Shown here: in pieces, positions 16,771-25,582 of the stretch
Layout of the letters: each line of letters begins with the position of its first letter
Position numbering within the stretch: the stretch's first letter is position 1
Source of the DNA: Nevskiaceae bacterium
GTDB lineage: Bacteria; Pseudomonadota; Gammaproteobacteria; Nevskiales; Nevskiaceae
Direction: 5' to 3'
Assembly: GCA_004297005.1 (NCBI GenBank)
Contig: SCVA01000038.1
Location: 1-64,000, forward strand
Length of the DNA: 64,000 nucleotides
Translations under genes and position numbers: made by a program
The notes under the pieces: generated by a model
The model's database searches: none
What the model was told of the DNA's origin: nothing
The model's input: the letters and a program-made list of their open reading frames with translations, nothing else

Positions 16771-17868
16771 GTGAGCCAGAATCGATCCCACCGCATTCTC
16801 TTCACGGCGCTGACGCTGGCCGTGGCCTTGCCTGCCACCGCCTTGGCGCAGAGCAGCCTGCTGTCCACGCCCTGGTACATCGGCGGCAATGTCGGCGTGG
16901 TGGTTCCGGAGTCGCTGCGCGGAGTTTCCACCGGTGGCCAGGGACGCCTGCTGGTGGGTATTCCGCTGCGGCCGCAGGCCTTTCTGGAAGTCTCCGGTTT
17001 CGGGATCAGTGCCGAGGGCAAGGACGGCGCGCCCAAGGAAACCACGCTGGGCGGCGGCCTCGACCTGCGGCTGGAGAGCCTGGGCGAGAAGTTCAACTTC
17101 CTGTTTCTGGTTGGCGCCGGCTATTCCCAGGCCAAGCGCGACGAGGTCAAGGTCAATGCGCCTTACGTGAATGTCGGCTGGGGCGTGGAAACCGATCTGC
17201 TGCCCAGCCTCTCGCTGCGCACCGAACTGCGCGGCCTGGCCCGCTTCGGCGACGAATTCATCGCCGGCCGTGGTGTGACTTACGACGCCATGGCGTCGGT
17301 GGGTCTGGTCAAGCGTTTTGGTCGCCGTCCGACCGAGAGCAACCGCGCCGCGCCACCGCCGGTCGCGCCGCCACCCGTGGCTCCGGCCTTGCAGTCGCCC
17401 GCGTTGCCGCCGCAACCGCCGGTGCCTGCCCCGGCGGTTGCGGCGCCGGCTATCGACTACCTTTCCGGCTGTCCGGCGGCTCCGGCGAATGCCAAGACCG
17501 ACGCCAGTGGCTGTCTGGTGGCGCAGAACTATGTGCTGCCGCGCTCGCGCTTGCTGCAAGGCGAGGGCGGTTCCCTGAGCGACGAGGCCGACGCCGTGCT
17601 GGCGCCGTTTGCCGCTGCGCTACGCCGGCAGCCCGGCCTGGGCCTGGAGTTGGTGGTGCACACCGACACACTCGGACAGCAATCCTACAACCTCGACCTG
17701 ACCATCAAGATGGCCGAGCGCCTACGGGATCGCCTGGTGGAGCTGGGTGCGCCAGCCGGTCAGATCGAGACCATCGGCGCTGGCGAGTCCGAGCCGATTG
17801 CCAATGAAATCGACGAGGCGGGGCGCGACCGGAACCGCCGCGTCGAGCTCAACCTGCGTCCGCGCTAA
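16771..17868 (+). CDS. OmpA-family outer-membrane protein
   Basis: 365 residues from GTG 16771; TTG 16765, which overlaps the preceding stop, would add two residues. A signal peptide (FTALTLAVALPATALAQ) is followed by a short beta-barrel-like region to about residue 190. A proline/alanine-rich linker (about 195-225) leads to an OmpA/MotB-like peptidoglycan-binding domain with VVHTDTLG, YNLDLTIKMAERLRDRLVELG and the NRRVELNL ending. It likely ties the outer membrane to peptidoglycan at the polymer export site. The domain carries the usual arginine (DRNRR) for diaminopimelate contact. Confidence 0.85.
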   Translation: MSQNRSHRILFTALTLAVALPATALAQSSLLSTPWYIGGNVGVVVPESLRGVSTGGQGRLLVGIPLRPQAFLEVSGFGISAEGKDGAPKETTLGGGLDLRLESLGEKFNFLFLVGAGYSQAKRDEVKVNAPYVNVGWGVETDLLPSLSLRTELRGLARFGDEFIAGRGVTYDAMASVGLVKRFGRRPTESNRAAPPPVAPPPVAPALQSPALPPQPPVPAPAVAAPAIDYLSGCPAAPANAKTDASGCLVAQNYVLPRSRLLQGEGGSLSDEADAVLAPFAAALRRQPGLGLELVVHTDTLGQQSYNLDLTIKMAERLRDRLVELGAPAGQIETIGAGESEPIANEIDEAGRDRNRRVELNLRPR

Positions 17869-17876
17869 AGCGCGGT

Positions 17877-17904
17877 CCTCCCGGCGTCCCGCGACGCCGG
17901 GAGG
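17877..17904 (+). terminator. Hairpin after the EPS operon (possible terminator)
   Basis: A perfect 12-bp stem (CCTCCCGGCGTC / GACGCCGGGAGG) with a 4-base loop lies 8 bp after the OmpA-family stop. No T-run follows, so it could be a Rho-assisted or 3'-end-stabilising structure rather than a classic intrinsic terminator. Confidence 0.5.
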
Positions 17905-18052
17905 AGGCAGCGCGTCCTGTTCAGGGCAGGCTCTGTGCTCGAGCCAACTCCCGCCTCGCTGGGCTGGGGTAGTCCGCCTCGGATTCGGCTGGAGCCTTCA
18001 TTTGCCGAGGCATAACCCTGGCTACCGATGGCGCTCAGCTTGTTGACGGGAG

Positions 18053-18067
18053 TGATTATCATTAAGC
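18053..18067 (+). promoter_or_regulatory. Putative Fur box upstream of the PepSY/cytochrome genes
   Basis: TGATTATCATTAAGC matches about 10 of 14 defined positions of the 7-1-7 Fur consensus (TGATAATNATTATCA), and overlapping registers also match. It lies about 80 bp before the PepSY gene. The match is weaker than at 19083, but the iron-uptake context supports it. Confidence 0.5.
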
Positions 18068-18144
18068 CTCGATGCGGCAGGCCGCGCGGACTGAGCGACC
18101 TGTCCTTTTCCCCACCCAAAGCGGCCCCAAGCCACTGAAACCCG

Positions 18145-18435
18145 ATGACCCATCTCAAACTACTGGTGGCCTTGGCTGCCATGTTCGCCGGCACCGCCGC
18201 CCAGGCGGCCGCCAACTGTCCTGACGTGCCGCAGGAACGCTGGATGCATGTGCTCGACATGCAGAAGAAGATCGTCAACGAGTACGGCTTCGCCATCAAG
18301 AAATTCCAGACCGATGGCCACTGCTACGAAATCTATGGCTGGGGCCTCAGCGCCGACGGCAAGAAATTCGAGAAGATCGAGGTGTACTTCAATCCGGTCA
18401 CTGGCGAGATCGTCAAGAAGAAAGTCGAGGACTAG
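18145..18435 (+). CDS. Periplasmic PepSY-domain protein
   Basis: 96 residues from ATG 18145. A signal peptide ends near AAQAAA, and the mature protein is one PepSY_2-like domain (VNEYGFAIKKFQTDGHCYEI, VYFNPVTGEIVKKKVED). Two cysteines (CPDVP and HCYEI) may form a disulfide. Small PepSY proteins of this kind often sit beside membrane-bound cytochrome b reductases in iron-responsive loci, and here a cytochrome b561 gene follows after 3 bp. A role in ferric-siderophore reduction or as an accessory of the cytochrome is inferred. Confidence 0.8.
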   Translation: MTHLKLLVALAAMFAGTAAQAAANCPDVPQERWMHVLDMQKKIVNEYGFAIKKFQTDGHCYEIYGWGLSADGKKFEKIEVYFNPVTGEIVKKKVED

Positions 18436-18438
18436 GCA

Positions 18439-18996
18439 GTGGCGCGTGAGCCGGCGGAGCTGGTGGTCTGGGACCCCTGGGTCCGGGTTTTCCACTGGAG
18501 CACGGCCGGCCTGTTCCTGCTCGACTATTGGTTGCTGGAGGGCGGCGAAACCCCGCACGAGTATGTTGGCTACGCGATTGCCGCCCTGCTGGTATCGAGG
18601 CTGATCTGGGGGGGAGTTGGCTCGCGCAACGCCCGTTTCAGCAGTTTCTGGCCGACGCCGACACGCCTGCGTCGCCACCTCAGGCAACTGCGCCAGCGTC
18701 GGTTCGACCCGGCCGAGGGACACAACCCTCTCGGTGCGCTGATGATCCTGCTGATGCTGCTACTGCTGGCCCTGACCGTGGTCAGTGGCTGGATGCAGGG
18801 GCTGGATCGGTTCTGGGGCGAGGACTGGGTGGCCTTGCTGCACGAGTACTCCGCACACAGCCTGATGGGGGCTGTGGGTCTGCACGTCAGCGCGGTGCTG
18901 GTCATGTCCCGCTACAGCGGGCTGCGGCTGGTGCGCACGATGATTACCGGGCGTCGATCCGCAGGCGCTGGTCGCGAGCGCGCGCCTTCTCGCTGA
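18439..18996 (+). CDS. Cytochrome b561-type membrane protein
   Basis: 185 residues from GTG 18439. VWDPWVRVFHW at the N-terminus supplies the first haem-ligand histidine, and four hydrophobic helices follow (around residues 20, 45, 100 and 140). HEYVGYAIAALLVSRLIWG, HEYSAHSLMG and LHVSAVLVMSRY contain the other conserved histidines. It should bind two b-type haems in the inner membrane and pass electrons. Next to a PepSY protein and a Fur-box-like site it most likely reduces iron or a ferric-siderophore, rather than being a hydrogenase cytochrome. Confidence 0.83.
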   Translation: MAREPAELVVWDPWVRVFHWSTAGLFLLDYWLLEGGETPHEYVGYAIAALLVSRLIWGGVGSRNARFSSFWPTPTRLRRHLRQLRQRRFDPAEGHNPLGALMILLMLLLLALTVVSGWMQGLDRFWGEDWVALLHEYSAHSLMGAVGLHVSAVLVMSRYSGLRLVRTMITGRRSAGAGRERAPSR

Positions 18997-19082
18997 ACGC
19001 CCCGCTCCGCCCCAAGCGGAAAACCCGTCTTTGCAGCCGCGCTTGTTGAGCGCGCCCGAGGTGTGCTTGGTTGACTTGCTGT

Positions 19083-19097
19083 TGATAACAATTATCA
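19083..19097 (+). promoter_or_regulatory. Fur box upstream of the TonB-dependent receptor
   Basis: TGATAACAATTATCA matches the 7-1-7 Fur consensus TGATAATNATTATCA at 13 of 14 defined positions. It lies about 50 bp before the receptor start, a position that would block RNA polymerase in iron-replete cells. Confidence 0.85.
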
Positions 19098-19145
19098 TTT
19101 AGAAACGCAAAGCAACCCAACGAGCCGAGAAAGCGCGTGACCACA

Positions 19146-21581
19146 ATGAAAAAGCAGCCGTCCAGAAGCATCCAGCGTCCTCTCAGCCTGCGCGCGGAAG
19201 CGCCGGCCCCGGTCCTTTCCGCCCGCAAGACCAGCCTGGCCCTGGGCATATCGACCGCCCTGCTGCTGCCGCTGGCCTCGGTCGCCGCCGATCCCAAGCC
19301 CGAGGACGCTACGCGTCTGGACGCGGTCAAGGTGGAAGACACCGCCATCGACCCCAACCCGAACGCCGAACTGGGCGCGCCCTACAAGGCCAAGACCTCG
19401 GGCGACGAGCGCCACACCCGGCCGCTGGCCGAGCTGCCGCAGAACATCTCGGTACTGACCAAGGCGCAGATCGATGACTCCGGCTACACCGACCTGCGCC
19501 AGATCCTCGACGCCCAGCCCGGTATCACCCTCGGCACCGGCGAAAACGGCAATGCCTTCGGCGACCGTTACATCATCCGTGGACAGGAGGCCCGCAGCGA
19601 TGTGTTCGTTGACGGTCTGCGTGATCCCGGCATGACCATCCGCGAGAGCTTCGCGGTCGATCAGGTGGAAATCTCCAAGGGCCCGAACTCCAGCTTCGCC
19701 GGCCGCGGCACCTCCGGTGGCGCGATCAACGCGATCACCAAGCAGGCGACTCGCGACTACGACTTCGCCAAGCTGTCCACCGGCTTCGGCACCGATCAGT
19801 ACACCCGCCTGACTTTCGACGCCAATCAGACCCTGGGCGAGAAATTCGCGGTGCGTGCCAACGCGCTCTACGGCTACGAACAGGTGCCCGACCGCGCGCC
19901 AGCCGATCGCGAACGCAAGGGCCTGGCTCTTTCCGGCCTCTATCTGCCCACCGACAAGCTTGACGTGGTGGTGGACTACTACGGTCTGCGTGCCGACGAC
20001 AATCCCGACCTCGGTGGCTATCTGATTGGCACCGTGCCGGATCGCAAGCCGGCCGAGAACGTTCCGGTGTATGCGCAGAATCCGGACTTCCTCAAGTCCA
20101 AGGTCGATACCCTGACTGCGCGGGTCAAGTACCAGATCAGCCCGAAGCTGCGTCTGACCAATCTCACCCGCAAGGGCTGGTCCGACAACGGCTACGTGGC
20201 CACCGGCGCGCGTAGCGCAACCACCAATGCCAATGACCCCAATGGCATTTACAGCACCGCCACCCTCAGCACGCACCAGGGCTGGCAGGATGTCGACTAC
20301 CTCGCCAACCAGACCAATCTGTTCCTCAACCAGAACCTGTTCGGGATGGAGCACGAGTTCATCTTTGGCCTGGAATACACGGATCACAAGGTCCTCAACG
20401 GCGTCTACAGCGTCGGCAACTCCGGGCAGAACTGCACCACTGGCACCTCCACTACGCCGAACTCCTGGTGTGCGATCGGTCCGAATGGCCAGCCGGTCAA
20501 TGGCCTCAACACTCTGATGAACCGCCAGATCAGCAAGGGCGCCTGGGATCAGGACTGGGCCATCGACACGATTGCGCTGGCGATCATGGACACGGTCGAC
20601 CTCACAGACCGGATCACGGCGTTCGCCGGAGTGCGGCGCGACCAGTTTGACTACGAGCTGAAGACCCTGTGGAACCACGATGGTGATTCCGGTGCCGGCG
20701 CCACGCCGACCGTCCTCGGTGACTTCAAGGATTCGGCCGGAGTCTGGAACGGTCACTTCGGCTTGACCTACAAGATCCGCCCGGATGCGAACGTCTACGC
20801 GACGTACTCGACTTCCAGTGACATCAATGGTGGCGAATCCGACGTCGGCACCAGCTCCGGCTACGGCGGTCTGGCGGTTAACTATGTCTGCACCGATCGC
20901 ACCAACGCCGACCCGACTCTGCGTGGCTGCGATCCGAACGGCAGCATCGAGGCCAAGCCCGAAAATTCCCAGAACCTGGAAGTTGGTACCAAGTGGAATC
21001 TCTTTGATGAAAAGCTGCTGCTCACCGGCTCGGTGTTCCAGATCACCAAGACCCACGTGATGGAGGGGAGTGGCTACGATTCCGGCGGCTCGTTCAATTC
21101 CGGGAAGAACCGTGTGCGCGGCGTGGAGCTGGGCGTTTCCGGCAACATCACCGACAAGCTGATGGCGCAGGCTGGCGTTGCTTTCATGGAGGCCGAGGTG
21201 TTGCAGTCCGCGACGGCCAACAATGTCGGCAAGACCTTGAGCAACTTCGCCGACCAGAGCGCCTCCGCCCAGCTCAAGTACGAGCTGAGCGAGAAGTTCG
21301 ACCTTGGTGGCGCGGTGAAGTACGAGAGCAAGCGGTACGCCGGCCAGCCGGACACCGCCGCCGCCTACGGCGCTGACGGGCAGTACAGCCAGCCGATCCC
21401 GGCCTACACGGTGCTTGACCTGTTTGCCGCCTACCACCACAGCAAGGATCTGAATCTGCGTCTGAACGTGGGCAATGTCACCGACGAGGACTACTACCTC
21501 GCCGGCTACCGCTCGGGCTCCTTCCTGTACTTCGGCGACGCCCGTAATGTACGGTTGACCCTCGACTACGAGTTCAACTAA
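19146..21581 (+). CDS. TonB-dependent siderophore receptor (Fiu/PiuA-like)
   Basis: 811 residues from ATG 19146; GTG 19137 would add three residues. A long twin-part leader ends near ASVAADP. The plug domain starts about residue 75 (RPLAELPQNISVLTKAQI) and holds RGQEARSDVFVDGLRDPGM and ISKGPNSSFAGRGTSGGAINAITK, blocks typical of catecholate/xenosiderophore receptors of the Fiu/PiuA group. The barrel ends VRLTLDYEFN. A near-perfect Fur box precedes the gene and piuC follows two genes later, the classic Fiu/PiuA neighbourhood. It should import ferric catecholate using TonB energy. Confidence 0.92.
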   Translation: MKKQPSRSIQRPLSLRAEAPAPVLSARKTSLALGISTALLLPLASVAADPKPEDATRLDAVKVEDTAIDPNPNAELGAPYKAKTSGDERHTRPLAELPQNISVLTKAQIDDSGYTDLRQILDAQPGITLGTGENGNAFGDRYIIRGQEARSDVFVDGLRDPGMTIRESFAVDQVEISKGPNSSFAGRGTSGGAINAITKQATRDYDFAKLSTGFGTDQYTRLTFDANQTLGEKFAVRANALYGYEQVPDRAPADRERKGLALSGLYLPTDKLDVVVDYYGLRADDNPDLGGYLIGTVPDRKPAENVPVYAQNPDFLKSKVDTLTARVKYQISPKLRLTNLTRKGWSDNGYVATGARSATTNANDPNGIYSTATLSTHQGWQDVDYLANQTNLFLNQNLFGMEHEFIFGLEYTDHKVLNGVYSVGNSGQNCTTGTSTTPNSWCAIGPNGQPVNGLNTLMNRQISKGAWDQDWAIDTIALAIMDTVDLTDRITAFAGVRRDQFDYELKTLWNHDGDSGAGATPTVLGDFKDSAGVWNGHFGLTYKIRPDANVYATYSTSSDINGGESDVGTSSGYGGLAVNYVCTDRTNADPTLRGCDPNGSIEAKPENSQNLEVGTKWNLFDEKLLLTGSVFQITKTHVMEGSGYDSGGSFNSGKNRVRGVELGVSGNITDKLMAQAGVAFMEAEVLQSATANNVGKTLSNFADQSASAQLKYELSEKFDLGGAVKYESKRYAGQPDTAAAYGADGQYSQPIPAYTVLDLFAAYHHSKDLNLRLNVGNVTDEDYYLAGYRSGSFLYFGDARNVRLTLDYEFN

Positions 21582-21606
21582 GCCGACGCTGTTCTTGCCG
21601 AGGTGA

Positions 21607-21632
21607 AAGCCGGGCTCCAGGCCCGGCTTTTT
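21607..21632 (+). terminator. Intrinsic terminator after the receptor gene
   Basis: A 9-bp GC-rich stem (AAGCCGGGC / GCCCGGCTT) with a 5-base loop is followed by a run of T (21628-21632). It starts 25 bp after the receptor stop and ends directly before the first ATG of the next gene, so it may act as an attenuator for the downstream genes. Confidence 0.8.
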
Positions 21633-21633
21633 C

Positions 21634-22797
21634 ATGCACGCGATGCCGCCATCCAGTTCCAGCAACCCGGTGCCTCGTCAGATTCCTCCGGGGATTCACG
21701 CCGCCCGCGACTACGAGCGCGCGGCGCGAAGCTGCATCCCCGAGCCGACCTATGCCTATCTCGCCGGTGGTGCCGGTGAGGATGTGACGCTGGAGGCCAA
21801 TCGCGCCGCCTACGCCGACTGGTCGGTCTACCCACGTCTGTTGCGCGACCTGCGAACCGGGCACAGCCGCCTGAAACTGCAGGGCCAGGAGTTGCCGCAT
21901 CCGATCCTGCTGGCGCCGCTCGCATACCAGCAGCTCGTGCATCCGGGCGGGGAACTGGAGACCGCGCGGGGCGCTGATGCGGCCGGGGCCGGCCTGCTGT
22001 GCAGCAGCTTGTCGTCCTTCAGTTTGGAACAGATCGCCGAGGTGGCCAGCCCGCGGCGCTGGTTCCAGTTGTATCTCCAGCCTCGCCGGGAAGACAGTCT
22101 GGACCTGCTGCGTCGCGCCGAGGCCGCCGGTTACCAGGCCATTGTTCTGACGCTGGATGCCGCTGTGCAGCAACCCAGCCGGCGCGCCCTGGAAGCCGGG
22201 TTCCGGCTGCCTGCGGACTGTGTCGCCGCCAATCTTCGCGGTTATGCGCCGCCCGCGCCGGCCGGTCTCGCCCCGGATCAGAGCCGCGTCTTCCAGGGCC
22301 TGATGAACGAAGCGCCGCGCTGGGCGGATCTCGACTGGCTGCTGGCCGACAGTCGCCTGCCGATCTGGGTCAAGGGCGTATCTCACCCCGAAGACGCCCG
22401 CGCCTTGAAGGCGAGGGGAGTGGCGGGGTTGGTGGTTTCCAATCACGGCGGGCGCAGCCTCGATGGCGCGCCTGCCAGCCTGCGCGCGCTGCCGGCAGTA
22501 CGTGCGGCGGTGGGGCCGGACTATCCGCTGCTGTTCGATGGCGGCATCCGCAGCGGCGGCGACGCATTCAAGGCGCTGGCCCTGGGCGCCAACGCGGTGC
22601 TCATCGGGCGCTTGCAGGTCTATGCCCTGGCCGTGGCCGGCGCACTCGGCGTCGCGCATCTGATCAAGCTGCTGCGCGAGGAGCTGGAGGTCTGCATGGC
22701 CATGGCCGGCTGCGCCAGCCTGGCCGAGTTGGGGCCGGCCTGTCTTTGTCCGGCGACCAGCGGCCCAACGGGAAATTTCACGGAGGCGGCATGCTGA
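21634..22797 (+). CDS. FMN-dependent alpha-hydroxy-acid oxidase/dehydrogenase
   Basis: Up to 387 residues from ATG 21634. That ATG touches the terminator T-run, so ATG 21643 or GTG 21670 may be the true start. [16 protein letters not shown] and [15 protein letters not shown] near the N-terminus, [16 protein letters not shown] (flavin-contact lysine), SNHGGRSLD (catalytic histidine) and [19 protein letters not shown] form the FMN barrel of the lactate/glycolate oxidase family. Length is normal. Its position between a Fur-controlled receptor and piuC suggests oxidation of a hydroxy acid, perhaps part of a siderophore such as citrate- or lactate-type ligands, but the substrate is unknown. Confidence 0.85.
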   Translation: MHAMPPSSSSNPVPRQIPPGIHAARDYERAARSCIPEPTYAYLAGGAGEDVTLEANRAAYADWSVYPRLLRDLRTGHSRLKLQGQELPHPILLAPLAYQQLVHPGGELETARGADAAGAGLLCSSLSSFSLEQIAEVASPRRWFQLYLQPRREDSLDLLRRAEAAGYQAIVLTLDAAVQQPSRRALEAGFRLPADCVAANLRGYAPPAPAGLAPDQSRVFQGLMNEAPRWADLDWLLADSRLPIWVKGVSHPEDARALKARGVAGLVVSNHGGRSLDGAPASLRALPAVRAAVGPDYPLLFDGGIRSGGDAFKALALGANAVLIGRLQVYALAVAGALGVAHLIKLLREELEVCMAMAGCASLAELGPACLCPATSGPTGNFTEAAC

Positions 22798-23474
22798 CCT
22801 GTATCGAGCGCGTACTGAGCAAGGAGGAAGTCGGGCAGTTCCGCAGCCAGTTGAGTCGCGCCGACTGGCAGGACGGCCGTAGTACCGCCGGCAGCCTGGC
22901 CAAGACCGCCAAGCACAACCAGCAGCTCGCGGATGGCTCCGCTCTGGCGCAGCAACTGGGCCAACTGATCTTGCGCAAGCTTGGCCAGCACCCGCTGTTC
23001 ATTTCGGCGGCCCTGCCCAGCAAGATCTACCCGCCCAAATTCAACCGCTACGCCGACGGTGGCAACTACGGTACGCACGTTGATAGCGCGCTGATGCAGT
23101 TGCCGGACAGCCAGGCGGTACTGCGCAGCGATCTGTCGGTCACGCTGTTTCTGGCCGAACCGGAGGAGTATGAAGGCGGCGAGCTGGAGATCGAAGGCGC
23201 CTTCGGTGCCCAGGCGGTCAAGCTGGAAGCGGGTGATCTGGTGCTGTATCCCTCCAGCAGCCTGCACCGGGTAGCGCCGGTCACGGCGGGCGCGCGCATC
23301 GCCTCCTTCTTCTGGATCGAAAGCCTGGTGGCCGACGAGGCCCAGCGCAGCCTGCTGTTCGATCTCGACCAGACCATCCAGCGCCTGACGCCGGCACTGC
23401 CGGCCGGCCAGGCCGAGCTGCTGCGCCTGACCGGCATCTATCACAACCTGCTGCGTCTCTGGGCGCGCCCGTGA
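22791..23474 (+). CDS. piuC: PKHD-type Fe(II)/2-oxoglutarate hydroxylase PiuC
   Basis: 227 residues from ATG 22791 with GGAGG just upstream, overlapping the previous gene by 7 bp. [17 protein letters not shown] supplies the H-x-D iron ligands near residue 97, [10 protein letters not shown] the distal histidine near residue 160, and GARIASFFW the 2-oxoglutarate arginine. The C-terminal helical extension with [13 protein letters not shown] is typical of the PiuC/YbiX group. In several proteobacteria piuC lies beside a Fiu/PiuA receptor in the Fur regulon. It probably modifies a siderophore or receptor-related substrate; the reaction is not established. Confidence 0.92.
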   Translation: MLTCIERVLSKEEVGQFRSQLSRADWQDGRSTAGSLAKTAKHNQQLADGSALAQQLGQLILRKLGQHPLFISAALPSKIYPPKFNRYADGGNYGTHVDSALMQLPDSQAVLRSDLSVTLFLAEPEEYEGGELEIEGAFGAQAVKLEAGDLVLYPSSSLHRVAPVTAGARIASFFWIESLVADEAQRSLLFDLDQTIQRLTPALPAGQAELLRLTGIYHNLLRLWARP

Positions 23475-23501
23475 AAGGGGGGGAAGGCGGGCAACTGTTA
23501 A

Positions 23502-23516
23502 TGCAAATGGTTTTCA
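23502..23516 (+). promoter_or_regulatory. Putative Fur box upstream of tonB-exbB-exbD
   Basis: TGCAAATGGTTTTCA matches about 10 of 14 defined positions of the Fur 7-1-7 consensus, including the outer TG and CA and the inner AAT. It lies 53 bp before tonB in an otherwise GC-rich gap and fits iron control of the energy-transducing genes. Confidence 0.5.
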
Positions 23517-23568
23517 TCTAAGATTCTGCGCCTTCCTGCGGGGCCCGCAGTCCGGTGCAAGCAAGCGC

Positions 23569-24261
23569 ATGTCTGTCTACTTCCCAACGTCTTCCTACGA
23601 GCCGGCCTCCCGCCTTTCGGCCCGGCAGAAGCTGTTGGTCTGGAGCCTGATCGCCGCCGCACATGGCTTGCTGCTCGCGCTGTTTCTGCAGCGACCGCAG
23701 ATGGCGGTCAGCCTGGGGCCGGCGCAGACGGTGATGGTGCGGCTCATCAGCGAAGCCGCGCCGGAAAGCCCGCCGCCGCCCCTGCCTCAGCCGACGCCAC
23801 CACCGCCGCGACCCGAGCCCAAGGTGCTGAGCTCGACCCAGCCCAGCGTGTCGCCGATGACGGCGCCGCCGCCCGAGGAAAAGCCCGCGGAGCCAGCACC
23901 GACCGCGCCGCCGACCACGGCTGCGGCACCAGCGCCTGCCGCGGCTGCCGCCGAGTCGGCCGCGCCGACGGTGGTGCCTCCCGATTTCCGCGCGGCTTAC
24001 CTCAACAATCCCGGCCCGCAATACCCCTATGCCTCCAGGCGTCGGCGCGAGGAGGGCGAGGTGTTGCTCAAGGTACTGGTCAGCGAGGCGGGTCAGGCCG
24101 AGCAAGTCAGGGTGGAGCAGAGCAGCGGCTATCCGCTGCTGGACGAGGCGGCGGTCGACGTGGTGCGGAAGCGCTGGCGGTTCGTGCCGGCGCAGCAGGA
24201 CGGCGCGGTGGTATCGGCCTGGGTGCTGGTGCCGATGAATTTTGGGTTGAAGAAGCGTTAG
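23569..24261 (+). CDS. tonB: Energy transducer TonB
   Basis: 230 residues from ATG 23569. A single N-terminal helix (LLVWSLIAAAHGLLLALFL) contains the conserved histidine region (AAAHG) used for ExbB/D contact. A proline-rich spacer (about residues 63-125) spans the periplasm, and the C-terminal domain has the PQYPYASRRRREEGEVLLKVLVSEAG and WRFVPAQQDG blocks that bind TonB boxes. It powers the receptor at 19146 and others. It is followed by exbB after 15 bp, so the three genes form one operon. Confidence 0.95.
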   Translation: MSVYFPTSSYEPASRLSARQKLLVWSLIAAAHGLLLALFLQRPQMAVSLGPAQTVMVRLISEAAPESPPPPLPQPTPPPPRPEPKVLSSTQPSVSPMTAPPPEEKPAEPAPTAPPTTAAAPAPAAAAAESAAPTVVPPDFRAAYLNNPGPQYPYASRRRREEGEVLLKVLVSEAGQAEQVRVEQSSGYPLLDEAAVDVVRKRWRFVPAQQDGAVVSAWVLVPMNFGLKKR

Positions 24262-24276
24262 AACGAGGACGTGTCA

Positions 24277-25014
24277 ATGGACAGCATGCAGAGCATCGGC
24301 TTCGGCCATTTCATCGTGCAGGCGGATGGCCTGGCCAAGACCATCCTGGTGCTGATGGCCCTGGCCTCGGTAACCAGTTGGTATCTGATTCTGACCAAGG
24401 CCGTGGCCTATGTTCGGTCGCGGCGGCGCAGCGCGGTGTTTCTCGATTTCTTCTGGAACGCCCCTTCGCTGGACGCGGTGGCGGCGCAGTTGGACCAGAA
24501 GCATCCGGACGAGCCGTTCTCGCATCTCGCCTATCACGGCATTGCCGCCAGCCGGCACCACGAGCGTCACGGCATCAATCGGCTCAACGAGGCCGGCAGT
24601 TCCGGCGACTTCATCACCCGCACCCTGCGCAAGACCATCGACGAGGAGACCGCCAACATGGAATCCGGCCTCACGGTGCTGGCCTCTATCGGCGCCACCG
24701 CACCCTTCGTGGGCCTGCTTGGCACGGTCTGGGGCATCTACCACGCCCTGGTGGCGATCGGCCTGTCCGGCGCCGGCACGCTCGACAAGGTCGCTGGCCC
24801 GGTGGGCGAAGCGCTGATCATGACCGCCATCGGCCTGGGCGTGGCGATTCCGGCGGTGCTGGGCTACAACTTCATCGTCCGCGGCAATCGGGTGGTGTTG
24901 GCGCAGCTCGATGCCTACGCGCACGACCTCTACACCTTCCTCGCCACCGGCGCCAAGATCGACGCCCAGAGCGGCGGCAATGTCACGCCGCTCAAGCCGC
25001 TGCAGCGGGGCTGA
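24277..25014 (+). CDS. exbB: TonB-system proton channel subunit ExbB
   Basis: 245 residues from ATG 24277, chosen because GAGGAC lies 6 bases upstream; GTG 24271 is in frame but too close to that site. The first helix (KTILVLMALASVTSWYLILTKA), a cytoplasmic loop, and the paired helices of SGLTVLASIGATAPFVGLLGTVWGIYHAL and EALIMTAIGLGVAIPAVLGYNFIV define the MotA/TolQ/ExbB family. It forms the inner-membrane proton channel with ExbD and stabilises TonB. Length is normal. Confidence 0.95.
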   Translation: MDSMQSIGFGHFIVQADGLAKTILVLMALASVTSWYLILTKAVAYVRSRRRSAVFLDFFWNAPSLDAVAAQLDQKHPDEPFSHLAYHGIAASRHHERHGINRLNEAGSSGDFITRTLRKTIDEETANMESGLTVLASIGATAPFVGLLGTVWGIYHALVAIGLSGAGTLDKVAGPVGEALIMTAIGLGVAIPAVLGYNFIVRGNRVVLAQLDAYAHDLYTFLATGAKIDAQSGGNVTPLKPLQRG

Positions 25015-25016
25015 TC

Positions 25017-25463
25017 ATGGCCTTCGGCAGCTTCAACTCCAATCGCAATTCCGCGCCGATGGCGGAGATCAACGTGATTCCGCTGGTCGACATCATGCTG
25101 GTGCTACTGGTGATCTTCATCATCACCGCGCCGCTGCTCAGCCATGCCGTGAAAGTCGATCTGCCCAAGGCCAGCAGCACGCCCAACAGCTTGCAGGCCG
25201 ACAATGTGCAGTTCGCCATCGATGGCGCCGGGCAGCTCTACTGGAACGGTGAGGAGATCAGCAAACCGCAGTTGATCGAGCGGCTGCGCCAGGCCGGTGC
25301 CATGCAGCCGGCGCCGGAACTGCACCTGCGCATCGACCGTCAGGCGCGCTACGAAGTGGTGGCCGAGGTGCTGAGCGAGGCCGGCAAGGCGGGCGTCAGC
25401 AAGATCGGCTTTGTCACCGATCCCAGCGGGCAGGCACCGGTGCCGGAGTCTGGTCCGCGCTGA
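25017..25463 (+). CDS. exbD: TonB-system proton channel subunit ExbD
   Basis: 148 residues from ATG 25017, two bases after exbB; a longer in-frame reading upstream overlaps exbB and is rejected. AEINVIPLVDIMLVLLVIFIITAP holds the single membrane helix with the essential proton-carrying aspartate (LVDIM, near residue 24). The periplasmic domain follows and ends in RYEVVAEVLSEAGKAGVSKIGFVT. Only one exbD copy is present, unlike the doubled exbD of some Xanthomonas loci. Confidence 0.95.
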   Translation: MAFGSFNSNRNSAPMAEINVIPLVDIMLVLLVIFIITAPLLSHAVKVDLPKASSTPNSLQADNVQFAIDGAGQLYWNGEEISKPQLIERLRQAGAMQPAPELHLRIDRQARYEVVAEVLSEAGKAGVSKIGFVTDPSGQAPVPESGPR

Positions 25464-25582
25464 GTGGCTCTGGCCACCGAGGCCCGTGACGCTTTGGTGA
25501 AGAAGCTGGTCAAAGACTGGTCAAACACTCGGAAAGACCGTAGATTCAGTTCGTAGCGGCGAACACTGCGGTTGAACTGGCA

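Larger units (their letters stand above)
17869..18144. other. Intergenic region between EPS operon and iron genes
   Basis: This 276-bp gap begins with a strong hairpin (17877-17904) that probably ends the EPS operon and ends with a Fur-box-like site at about 18053. Nothing between them looks like a gene or RNA that I recognise. Confidence 0.6.

Noticed and set aside
19095-21665. A very long open frame on the minus strand opposite the receptor gene (and similar ones opposite 4900-6132, 15260-16726, 59307-60590 and 60708-62207)
   Set aside because: High GC makes stops rare in antisense frames. The receptor, glycosyltransferase, Wzy_C, symporter and DsbD-like frames have clear family motifs and the opposing frames have none.
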